A stretch of 7,315 nt of DNA from Verrucomicrobiota bacterium. Its GTDB lineage: Bacteria > Verrucomicrobiota > Verrucomicrobiia > Verrucomicrobiales > Verrucomicrobiaceae. The DNA is taken from the NCBI GenBank assembly GCA_023428335.1, contig JAEYYS010000376.1:1-7315 (forward strand), read 5' to 3'. The notes beneath the pieces were generated by a model, which did not search any database, was not told where the DNA came from, and saw only the letters and a program-made list of their open reading frames with translations. The position numbers were made by a program, and so were the translations under genes. Shown here in pieces: positions 1 to 7,315 of the stretch (position 1 is the first letter of the stretch; each line of letters begins with the position of its first letter).

Positions 1-3000
1 GGCCTCGGCCGGGCGCGGCTCGACGCGGCGCTTGTCATAGCCTTCGCGCAGGTGCGAGACATACAACTCGCGCTCCTGGGCGGTTGGCAGACGGGTCAGC
101 AGGCGCAGGAAGAGCTGGTCGACGAGCTGCTCAACCGACTGTTCGCGCAGGACAAGGTCGGTGATGCCGTGGTCCTCGCTCAGGCGGGTCAGCCAGACGG
201 CGACCGTGCCATTGCCGAGAATGGCCGGCTGCAGGGCGTTGGGATCGGTGGAGCGGCTGCTCGCCGGATCCTGGCGGGCAGGGCGCCAGCCAAAGGCCTC
301 CAGCACGTCGCACACCGCCTGCAGACGCGGCAGGCTCAGGCTGGGGCGGTCGCGCTCGTTGCTGGTGCTGGCGAACATCCAGGCGCGCTCAGGCAGGCCG
401 AGCGAGATGGAATTCTTCAGGTCGCGACGGCCGTCGATGTCGAGGCTGACCTCCTCGGTCTTCATCGCCTTGCCGGTGGCGGCAAACAGCGAGTCGACAA
501 TCTGCTCGGCGGCGAGGCGGCGCGGGGCCGGCGCGGCGAACAGCGGGCTGGGCGCCTTCAATTCGGCGTCGGTCGCGCGCTGGTAGGCGTGCGAGTTGAG
601 GATGACGCGGCTGAGGTTTTTCAGGCTGTACCCACCGCGGACAAATTCACGACCGAGCCAGGCCAGCAGTTCGGGGTGGGTGGGCTTGCCGCGCTCCCAG
701 TCCTCGACCGGTTCCACCAGGCCGCGGCCCATGAACTGCTGCCAGAGGCGGTTGGCGGTGACCTGGGCGAAGCGCTCGTTCTGCGGCGCGGTGATCAGCG
801 CGGCGAGCACGTCGCGGCTGTTCTTCGGATCCTCGGCCAGGCGTTCGCCGATCTCCGCGGCGACAAAGCGCTCGAAGGGCCACTTCGGCTCGACCTTGCT
901 GCCGGGCTGCAGGGTGATCTGGATGAGCGGCTTGCGGCCGCCCTCATGCAGCTTGTCCATCGGCACGCTGCTGGTCGCCGGCACATCGAGCGGCTTGGTC
1001 GCCATCAACGCCGCCAGCTCGAACAGATCCTGCTGGCTGCTGACATGGGCGGGCGCGTCGTGGCAGCGCGCGCACTTCATCTCAACCCCGAGGAAGGCGG
1101 TGCTGACAATCGTGCCCTTCGCGGCCATGGGCACATCATTGCCCGAAGCAACGCCAAAACCGGCCGGCCCGCCAAAGCGTTCGCTGCCACCCATGCGCAG
1201 CAACTCCGTGACGAACAGGTCCATCGGCCGGTCGTCGGTCAGCGCCTCGTGCAGGAACCAGCGGAAGGGACCGGTGTTGTTGAGGGTCGGGTTGAGGATG
1301 TTCGGATTCTCCGCCAGCGCATCCTGCCAGTAACCCATCCAGCGATCGGCCCAGCGCGGATCGGCGAGCAGGCGGTCGATGACCCGGGCACGCTTGTCGG
1401 GGCGCGCGTCCTTCTGGAAAGCCTCGATCTCGGCCAGGGTCGGGGCGACCCCCACCGTATCAAGCGTGACCCGTCGCAGGAAGGCGAGGTCGTCGGTCAG
1501 GCCCGTGATCTCGATGCGGTCGACGTCGAGCTCCGGCCAGTGCGCGCCCTCGCGGATCCAGCGCTCAAGCACGGCGACCTGCTCCTTCGTCAGCGGGCTG
1601 CCCTTCGGCGGCATGATGAAGTCCTCGTCGTCGCTGGTGACACGGGCGAGCAGCGAGCTCTTGTCCGGATGACCGGGCGTGACCGCGGGGCCGTCGGACT
1701 CGCCGCCCTTGAGCACGGCGGCCAGCGAGTCGAGGCTGAGCTCGCCCTTGGCCTTGCCACCCTGGTGGCAGCTGAAGCAGTTCTGCTCCAGGATGGGCAG
1801 CACCTCGCGGTAAAAGTGCACGCCGTCCTGGCGCGCCGCCTCGACCTGGGCCGAAACCTTGCGGATCTTGGCATTGAGGAAGTGATCGACGGCATTGTGC
1901 GCCGGCAGGTCTGCGGTCGGCGCCGGCACCGGCACGTCCGGCGTGGCGGCCAGCCATTCGGCGGCGGCGGCGCGGCGCTTGGTCCAGTAGGCGTCATGCT
2001 GCGCGCGCACCTGGGCGCGGCGCTCGGTGTTCATGGCGGTCAAGCGGGTGCGACGCTCCTTTTCATAGGCGGCCCAGCCGGCGTCGGTGTAGGCCACCTG
2101 ACGCTGACCGGGACTGAGCAGGCTCCAGGTCTCCGTGCCTTGCAGCGAAACGGCGACCACCATCTCGCCGGTCTCCGGACGCTTCTTCGAGCTGCCGACC
2201 ACGCCGCCGACCATCTGTTCGAGCACGAACAGGTGCTCGCCACCGGCGCTTTGAAACTCCACCCACTTCTCCTGGGTGCCGGGCGGCGCAAAACGGAAGT
2301 CAGGGCCGAGGTTGAGGTATTCGTCCTGTTCGGCGACGCGGCCGTGACCGCCGCTGTCGGCCTTGGCAAAGCCGATGTCGACGAGCAACTCTCCGTCGAC
2401 ATGCAGATGCGTTGCGCTGCGCCCGCGCACCAGCAGGCGGTGCTTGCCGGCCGGCAGTTGCACGACCGCGGCAACGCGCAACAGGTAGGGGTTCGGACGG
2501 TCGCCACGCACACCGGTATCGACGTACTTGTGCGGCACTTCAAAGAGACCGAAGACGTCCTCCTCATAGGTTTCGGTTGGCTGCGGCGGGAAGGCCGGCC
2601 AGGCGTTTTTGGCGGGCACGCCCTGCTCGCAGATCTGCACGATGACGCGGCCGCGCGGCAGCTTCTTGGCGTCCACGGGCGGCGGCGGCGGATTGAACTC
2701 GTAGCGCTGGGCCAGGGTCACCTCGGGCAGCAGGTCGCGGTACACGGCGACCTCGTCGAGCGCCCCGTTGAGGGTGTTGCCGGCGCCACCGCCGTTGCCA
2801 GTGCCGAGCAAGATGTCATCGGCGTCGCTCACCGGCGGCTCGATCGTCTCGCCAGCCATGTCCCAGGTGCCACCGGCGGCCTTTTTGCCGTCGACCCAGG
2901 CGCTGATGCTCTTCGGCTTGCCAAAGCTGTAGCTGACCGCCACGTGATGCCAGCCGGAGCCAGGCATGAAGCCCTCCTTGGCGACCCAGCGGTGGTAGTT

Positions 3001-3507
3001 TTCCTTGCCGTCGGCCGCGCGGCTGCGGAACAGGAAGCAGGGCCGCGCCTCGCCGCCCTCGCCCTTGAGTCGCAGCGCCCAGTTCTGGTTTTCGGCGCTG
3101 AAGGCCTTGTTCTTGTGGCGGCCCTTGCCGATCAAATAGACGTAGCTGCCGTTGTTGAGCTGCTCGGCGTTGACCCAAGCCTCCAGGGTGATCGTGTCGC
3201 CATGGCCAAAGCGCAGGTTTTTGCCGGGCAGATCCTTCTCAGCCACCTGCAGGAAGCCCTCCTTGCCATCAAGGGCGAGCGCCGGGTTGCCGGCCGGGAA
3301 ACCGGGGTAGATCGGCTTCTGCGGCCCGACCGGCTGCAGGCTGGCCTTGCCCTTGAGCGCGCCGGGCTCCTTGCCGTCAAAGGTCCATTTGACCACGGGC
3401 GCCACCACCGGCACCGGGCTGGAGTCGTTCTGCGCCCCCTCCTTGGGGTCGCTGGCAGCCCAGGCGGTGGCGGTGAGGGCGAAGAGAGTGAGAAGGGCTC
3501 GGGTCAT
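1..3507 (-). CDS. Secreted LamG / PA14-like / cytochrome c (PSCyt1) / DUF1549 / DUF1553 protein, 3' end cut by the window
   Basis: The frame is open for 1169 codons from the ATG at 3507 to the left edge, with no stop. Residues 1-17 look like a signal peptide (MTRALLTLFALTATAWA, then A-S-D), so export is expected. Residues about 39-270 resemble a LamG/concanavalin-like fold (LEAWV near 108, GWHHVAVSY near 185, GALDEVAVYRDLL near 248). A five-proline linker follows at 273-277. Residues about 285-435 look PA14-like (LPAGKHRLLVRG, then HLHVDGELLVDIG). A charged helical stretch covers about 478-520. PSCyt1 lies at about 565-660, with a heme-binding CFSCH at 577-581 and a likely distal Met ligand in IMPP (Met632). 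DUF1549 lies at about 672-860, with a second motif, CARCH, at 812-816. DUF1553 runs from about 880 to the edge (NERFAQVTANRLWQQF near 910, LTRLPTAQERELY near 1138). That last block is normally near the C-terminus, so probably only a few dozen residues are missing. Biochemical function is unproven for this family. A periplasmic or surface redox protein with carbohydrate- or surface-binding modules is an inference. It lies 80 bases downstream of a co-directional response regulator. Confidence 0.93.
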   Translation of the reverse strand, partial: MTRALLTLFALTATAWAASDPKEGAQNDSSPVPVVAPVVKWTFDGKEPGALKGKASLQPVGPQKPIYPGFPAGNPALALDGKEGFLQVAEKDLPGKNLRFGHGDTITLEAWVNAEQLNNGSYVYLIGKGRHKNKAFSAENQNWALRLKGEGGEARPCFLFRSRAADGKENYHRWVAKEGFMPGSGWHHVAVSYSFGKPKSISAWVDGKKAAGGTWDMAGETIEPPVSDADDILLGTGNGGGAGNTLNGALDEVAVYRDLLPEVTLAQRYEFNPPPPPVDAKKLPRGRVIVQICEQGVPAKNAWPAFPPQPTETYEEDVFGLFEVPHKYVDTGVRGDRPNPYLLRVAAVVQLPAGKHRLLVRGRSATHLHVDGELLVDIGFAKADSGGHGRVAEQDEYLNLGPDFRFAPPGTQEKWVEFQSAGGEHLFVLEQMVGGVVGSSKKRPETGEMVVAVSLQGTETWSLLSPGQRQVAYTDAGWAAYEKERRTRLTAMNTERRAQVRAQHDAYWTKRRAAAAEWLAATPDVPVPAPTADLPAHNAVDHFLNAKIRKVSAQVEAARQDGVHFYREVLPILEQNCFSCHQGGKAKGELSLDSLAAVLKGGESDGPAVTPGHPDKSSLLARVTSDDEDFIMPPKGSPLTKEQVAVLERWIREGAHWPELDVDRIEITGLTDDLAFLRRVTLDTVGVAPTLAEIEAFQKDARPDKRARVIDRLLADPRWADRWMGYWQDALAENPNILNPTLNNTGPFRWFLHEALTDDRPMDLFVTELLRMGGSERFGGPAGFGVASGNDVPMAAKGTIVSTAFLGVEMKCARCHDAPAHVSSQQDLFELAALMATKPLDVPATSSVPMDKLHEGGRKPLIQITLQPGSKVEPKWPFERFVAAEIGERLAEDPKNSRDVLAALITAPQNERFAQVTANRLWQQFMGRGLVEPVEDWERGKPTHPELLAWLGREFVRGGYSLKNLSRVILNSHAYQRATDAELKAPSPLFAAPAPRRLAAEQIVDSLFAATGKAMKTEEVSLDIDGRRDLKNSISLGLPERAWMFASTSNERDRPSLSLPRLQAVCDVLEAFGWRPARQDPASSRSTDPNALQPAILGNGTVAVWLTRLSEDHGITDLVLREQSVEQLVDQLFLRLLTRLPTAQERELYVSHLREGYDKRRVEPRPAEA

Positions 3508-3540
3508 GCGAAAGAAGCTTTCCCTATCAACGCGCGCTGC

Positions 3541-3587
3541 ACCCGCCTTTCACGCGGGCCGACACCCCACTTTCGGGGGATGCCCGC
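3541..3587 (-). promoter_or_regulatory. GC-rich hairpin(s) between the response regulator and the large cytochrome-type gene
   Basis: Directly after the regulator's stop codon, the minus-strand transcript has GCGGGC (3587-3582) and its exact complement GCCCGC (3559-3554). Between them is an inner CCCC/GGGG pair, giving a compound stem-loop. The same CCCGC can instead pair with a downstream GCGGG (3546-3542) across a 7-base loop, so the two structures exclude each other. No U-run follows the larger stem, so this is not a standard intrinsic terminator. It could be a weak terminator, an mRNA end stabiliser or an attenuator. In sequence this GC-rich, short repeats can also arise by chance. Confidence 0.35.
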
Positions 3588-4217
3588 TCAGACCCGCACC
3601 AGACCGCGACGGATCGCCTCAGCGGTGGCCTGGGCGCGGTCCTGCACCTTCAGCTTGGCGAGGATGCGGCTGACGTGCTGTTTGACCGTGTCCTCACCAA
3701 TGCCGAGTTGGGCCGCGATCGCCTTGTTCGGATTGCCCTGCGCCACCAGGGCGAGGATTTCCAGCTCGCGCGGCGTGATCTCCGGCTCGGCCTGGCGCTC
3801 GTCGAGGCGGCGGGCCAGTTCCTCGGAAAGGTAGCGCCCGCCCTGCGCGACGGTGCGCACCGCGCGCAGCAGGTCGTCGCGCGAGGACGAATTCTGCAGG
3901 TACCCGAGCGCGCCGGCACGCAGCGCCGCCTGCACCTCGTCGTCGCGGGCAAAGGTCGAGAAAATGAGCACGCGCGCGCCGGGATGGGTGCGCACCAGGG
4001 CGGCGGTCGCCTCGATGCCGGTCATGCCGCGCACTTGCAGGTCCATCAGCACCAGGTCCGGGCGCAGGCGCTCGAAGGCGGCAATCACCGACTCGCCGCG
4101 GTCGGCCTCGCCAAGCACGCGCAGGTCGTCCTCCAGCTCCAGCGAGGCGGCCAGACCACTGCGCACGACAAAGTGGTCGTCGACCAGCAGGAGCGAGATG
4201 GGTCGGGGCGCGGCCAT
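3588..4217 (-). CDS. NarL/FixJ-family response regulator, REC + LuxR-type HTH, with Asn in place of the conserved receiver Lys
   Basis: This 209-residue protein has the usual length and layout of a NarL/FixJ two-component DNA-binding regulator. The receiver domain covers about residues 6-125. It has acidic residues D13 and D14 in LLLVDDH, the phosphoacceptor D59 in DLVLMDL, and S87 in LIFSTF at the usual Ser/Thr position. The conserved lysine of the GYLLK-type motif is missing: the sequence reads GALGYLQNSSS, with Asn109 at that place. This lysine normally contacts the phosphoaspartate, so phosphorylation-dependent switching may be altered. The LuxR/GerE HTH covers about 145-207 (ITPRELEILALVAQG, then KAIAAQLGIGEDTVKQHVSRIL) and looks intact. 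The ATG at 4217 places the receiver start correctly, though no clear Shine-Dalgarno sequence precedes it. No histidine kinase is in the window. The next gene in the same direction is the large cytochrome-type gene, a plausible co-transcribed gene or target. The gene is divergent from purM. Its target and signal are unknown. Confidence 0.93.
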   Translation of the reverse strand: MAAPRPISLLLVDDHFVVRSGLAASLELEDDLRVLGEADRGESVIAAFERLRPDLVLMDLQVRGMTGIEATAALVRTHPGARVLIFSTFARDDEVQAALRAGALGYLQNSSSRDDLLRAVRTVAQGGRYLSEELARRLDERQAEPEITPRELEILALVAQGNPNKAIAAQLGIGEDTVKQHVSRILAKLKVQDRAQATAEAIRRGLVRV

Positions 4218-4285
4218 GACGGCAGCTAGCCGGCTCCGGCGCCCGCTTCAAGTGAAAAGCCGGCGGCGGCCGGGCGAAGCCGCAC

Positions 4286-4314
4286 TTGCATCCGCGCCGC
4301 GCCGCTTCTATCTC
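4286..4314 (+). promoter_or_regulatory. Possible sigma70-like promoter for purM in the divergent spacer
   Basis: The 127-base spacer between the divergent regulator and purM should hold promoters in both directions. The best plus-strand candidate is TTGCAT (4286-4291), then 17 bases, then TATCTC (4309-4314). That would start transcription near 4321 and leave a leader of about 25 bases. Both boxes match the consensus in only about half their positions, so this is weak. The spacer also holds an 8-base palindrome AGCCGGCT (4228-4235) with a 7-base copy at 4258-4264, and an inverted pair CAAGTG (4249-4254) / CACTTG (4283-4288). Either could be an operator or chance. I could not pick a promoter for the minus-strand regulator. 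Confidence 0.2.
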
Positions 4315-4344
4315 AGGTGCCGCCGCAGCCCGGCGTTCCTCCCC

Positions 4345-5343
<999 letters not shown>

Positions 5344-5374
5344 GACTTGCTGTTCTTTTGAACGGTTTCGAATC

Positions 5375-5414
5375 CGCCCCGGATGCCTCATCGGCGCCCG
5401 GGGCGCATTTTTTT
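5375..5414 (+). terminator. Intrinsic (rho-independent) terminator of purM
   Basis: A perfect 8-base inverted repeat, CGCCCCGG (5375-5382) and CCGGGGCG (5398-5405), is extended inward by an A-C mismatch, a T-G wobble and GCC/GGC around a TCATC loop. The stem is followed after two bases by seven T residues (5408-5414). It lies 31 bases past the purM stop, so it ends the purM transcript and separates it from the secreted-protein gene downstream. On the opposite strand there is no matching T-run, so it appears one-directional. Confidence 0.9.
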
Positions 5415-5484
5415 GGTTTTCCCTAATGAACCCGGCGCCGGCCCGTTTCGGAGTCGGTGCATTCCCCCCTTCTCTCCCTTCACC

Positions 5485-7315
5485 ATGAAACCCAAACGCC
5501 ACCTCATCGCCGCCTTCCTGTTCGCAGGTCTGGGCGCCGTCTCCGCCGCGGAACTGCGCACCTGGACGGACGTCCAGGGCCGCCAGGTCACCGCCAGCCT
5601 CGTCCAGATCGACGGCGAGCACATCGTCCTGCAGACCCAGGACGGCGTCACCCACCGCTTCGAACTGGCACGCCTGTCGGCCGAAGACCAGGCCTTCGCC
5701 AAAACCGCCGTGCCGGCCGAAACCCCGGGCCAGCCGCAGATGCTGGCGAACGCCACCGTCGCCCAGGCCGCCCAGAAGATCGACCAACTGGTCGCCAAGG
5801 GCCTGGTGCGCGCCAACCCCGAGCGCGTGAAGAACGGCAAGGCGCCGATCACCCAGTTCAACCCGATGGCCAACGACGAGCAGTTCGTGCGCCGCGTCTA
5901 CCTGGACATCGCCGGCCGCATCCCGAACTACGACGAGGCCACCGCCTTCATCAAGAACAGCAGCCCGAAGAAGCGTGCCGACCTGATCGACATGCTGCTC
6001 GACTCCGAGGGCTACAAGGCGCACCTGTTCAACTACTTCGGCGAGATGCTCCGCCTCAAGGACAACCTCGACCAGGCCAACCTGCGCGGCACGCCCTACA
6101 TCAACTGGGTCAAGGAACAGATCGCCCAGAACCGCCCCTTCGACCAGATGGTGCACGAGATGATGACCGCCAGCGGCAAGATGTGGCACAACGGCGCGGC
6201 CGGTTACCTGCTGCGCGACGCCGGCATGCCGCTCGACAACCTCGCCAACACACTGACGGTCTTCCTCGGCACGGACGTCGCCTGCGCCCAGTGCCACGAC
6301 CATCCGTTTGCCGACTGGACGCAGATGCAGTTCTACGAGATGGCCTCGTTCTTCGGCGCCACCTCGACGCGCGCGCCCTACCGCAACCAGCAGATCATGC
6401 CGGAGATCGAGAAGATCGTCGAAAAGGCCGGTCTCGACATGCGCCGCATCCGCAACGGCGTGCAGACCTACATGGGCGCCAACACCTACGTGGTGCGCGA
6501 CCTCGACCAGAACACGCTGCGCCTGCCGCATGACTACAAGTACAAGGACGGCAAGCCCGGCGATCCGGTGGCACCGAAATTCGTCACCTGGTCCTCCGCC
6601 GACAAGGGCAACCCCGCCTACAAGCAGTCGAAGAACAAGGAGGAGCGCCTGCGCGAGTCCTTTGCCGCCTGGATGACCCACCCGCAGAACCCGCGCTTCG
6701 CGATGACCATCGCCAACCGCATGTGGAAGCGTGCCTTCGGGGCCGGCGTCAACGAGCCGGTCACCAACATCGACGATCCGGAAAACTCCGCCAACCCCGA
6801 GCTGCTCAAGCATCTGGCCGAGGAAATGAAGCGCGTGAAATTCAACCTCAAGGAATTCATGCGCATCGTCTACAACACCCGCGCCTACCAGTCGGAGGCG
6901 ACCACCGAAGACATCGCCATGGGTGAGGTGTACTACTTCCAGGGCCCGATGCTGCGCCGCATGACCGCCGAGCAGGCCTGGGATTCCTACATGACCCTCG
7001 TGCTCGGCCAGCCGGACGCCTACAAGGCCCCGCTGCAGGACCTCTACTCGAAGTCGATCGACCTCAACCTCGAGACCGTCGACGCCCAGACCGTGCTCAT
7101 GAAGTATGACGCTTACCGCCGCATGGCCGAGAAGGAGCGCGCCCTCATGGGTGGCGGCCTCGAAATGGCCGGCGACGACAGCATGATGATGATGGATTCC
7201 GCTGCCAAAACCGCCAAAACCGAAACCCCGGCCGCCGACGGCCCCGGCAAGATCCTCTCCTACGAGGGCATGCGCCTGCTGCGCTCGAACGAAATCGTCC
7301 AGCCCGCCCCCGGCG
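5485..7315 (+). CDS. Secreted SHD1-like / DUF1549 / DUF1553 protein, 3' end cut by the window
   Basis: The frame is open for 610 codons from the ATG at 5485 to the right edge. MKPKRH followed by a hydrophobic stretch up to about residue 21 (GAVSA, then AEL) is a typical signal peptide and supports this start. Residues about 23-72 match the SHD1-like module of planctomycete and verrucomicrobial proteins (RTWTDVQGR, then LQTQDGVTHRFELARLSAEDQ). DUF1549 covers about 123-300 (FVRRVYLDIAGRIP near 133, canonical CAQCHDHPFADW at 267-278). DUF1553 starts near 385 (RLRESFAAWMT, NPRFAMTIANRMWKRAFG, NTRAYQ) and continues to the edge. Unlike the other DUF1549/DUF1553 protein in this window, no separate PSCyt1 heme domain, LamG or PA14 module precedes the core. 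A Met-rich, low-complexity insert lies at about 553-590 (MMMM at 567-570, then an Ala/Lys/Thr/Pro stretch). Export to the periplasm or cell surface is likely, but the activity is unknown. The gene follows the purM terminator by 70 bases and so needs its own promoter, which I could not identify. The leader before the ATG is pyrimidine-rich with no Shine-Dalgarno sequence. Confidence 0.94.
   Translation, partial: MKPKRHLIAAFLFAGLGAVSAAELRTWTDVQGRQVTASLVQIDGEHIVLQTQDGVTHRFELARLSAEDQAFAKTAVPAETPGQPQMLANATVAQAAQKIDQLVAKGLVRANPERVKNGKAPITQFNPMANDEQFVRRVYLDIAGRIPNYDEATAFIKNSSPKKRADLIDMLLDSEGYKAHLFNYFGEMLRLKDNLDQANLRGTPYINWVKEQIAQNRPFDQMVHEMMTASGKMWHNGAAGYLLRDAGMPLDNLANTLTVFLGTDVACAQCHDHPFADWTQMQFYEMASFFGATSTRAPYRNQQIMPEIEKIVEKAGLDMRRIRNGVQTYMGANTYVVRDLDQNTLRLPHDYKYKDGKPGDPVAPKFVTWSSADKGNPAYKQSKNKEERLRESFAAWMTHPQNPRFAMTIANRMWKRAFGAGVNEPVTNIDDPENSANPELLKHLAEEMKRVKFNLKEFMRIVYNTRAYQSEATTEDIAMGEVYYFQGPMLRRMTAEQAWDSYMTLVLGQPDAYKAPLQDLYSKSIDLNLETVDAQTVLMKYDAYRRMAEKERALMGGGLEMAGDDSMMMMDSAAKTAKTETPAADGPGKILSYEGMRLLRSNEIVQPAPG
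7204..7221 (+). repeat. Two tandem copies of a 9-base unit inside the second DUF1549/DUF1553 gene
   Basis: GCCAAAACC occurs twice back to back (7204-7212 and 7213-7221), followed by the partial copy GAAACC. In frame it encodes A-K-T-A-K-T-E-T within a low-complexity linker. The unit is a multiple of three, so copy-number change would keep the reading frame. Replication slippage is the likely origin. Confidence 0.6.

Noticed and set aside
3508..3520. Short hairpin GAAAG-CTT-CTTTC just before the start of the large gene
   Set aside because: A five-base stem with mostly A-T pairs is too weak to claim as a regulatory element. It also overlaps the region where a weak purine-rich ribosome site (AGGGAAAG, 3525-3518) could lie.
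52..3834. A 1260-codon open frame on the plus strand, antisense to the large gene
   Set aside because: The translation is low-complexity and rich in Ala, Gly, Arg, Val and Leu, with no domain motifs. The minus strand here encodes clear LamG, heme and DUF1549/DUF1553 motifs. It is a high-GC shadow.
3853..4344. Upstream extension of the purM frame
   Set aside because: The extra residues are Arg/Ser-rich, antisense to the response regulator, and absent from the PurM family. The ATG at 4345 gives the normal N-terminus.
4218..4344. Riboswitch or purine-responsive (PurR-type) operator upstream of purM
   Set aside because: The 127-base spacer shows only short palindromes (AGCCGGCT, CAAGTG/CACTTG) and nothing that matches a purine riboswitch core or a known PUR box.
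5457..6533. A 358-codon plus-strand frame overlapping the second secreted-protein gene
   Set aside because: It is rich in Arg, Pro and Gly with no motif, in a different frame from the signal peptide, SHD1-like and CAQCHDHPF sequence.

Overview
The window is a high-GC stretch of about two thirds G+C with four protein-coding genes and short intergenic gaps. I see no rRNA, tRNA, CRISPR array, insertion sequence or prophage gene. Two of the four genes encode large secreted proteins of the DUF1549/DUF1553 (PSCyt2/PSD1) type. This family is greatly expanded in the Planctomycetes-Verrucomicrobia-Chlamydiae superphylum. One of the two also starts with an SHD1-like 'RTWTD...GR' domain, which is common in the same bacteria. 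A high-GC Verrucomicrobiota (or a planctomycete) is therefore the best guess. This is inferred from protein families, not from a marker gene.

Layout. On the minus strand, the left half (3507 down to the left edge) is one very long gene. It encodes a secreted LamG / PA14-like / cytochrome c (PSCyt1) / DUF1549 / DUF1553 protein whose last residues lie outside the window. Just upstream of it, in the same direction and separated by 80 bases that can fold into competing hairpins, is a NarL/FixJ-type response regulator (4217-3588). Its conserved receiver lysine is replaced by asparagine. On the plus strand, transcribed divergently across a 127-base spacer, is purM (4345-5343), which encodes AIR synthetase of purine biosynthesis. 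It is closed by a strong intrinsic terminator at 5375-5414. After that, a second secreted DUF1549/DUF1553 protein with an N-terminal SHD1-like domain begins at 5485 and runs off the right edge.

How the genes may work together. purM is a housekeeping gene with its own terminator and probably has no functional tie to its neighbours. The response regulator and the large cytochrome-type gene are collinear and may be co-transcribed or regulated together. No histidine kinase is present in the window. The two DUF1549/DUF1553 proteins share the family core (CxxCH motif, RLxxANRxW-type block, C-terminal DUF1553) but have different N-terminal modules, so they are not recent duplicates. DUF1549/DUF1553 genes are often followed by a DUF1501 gene. 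Such partners would lie just outside both edges and cannot be seen here.

The high GC content creates very long open frames antisense to the real genes, including one of 1260 codons. These are shadows and are not annotated. I found no convincing unknown multi-gene system. The points most worth a second look are the domain architecture of the large protein, the atypical orphan response regulator and the alternative hairpins between these two genes.
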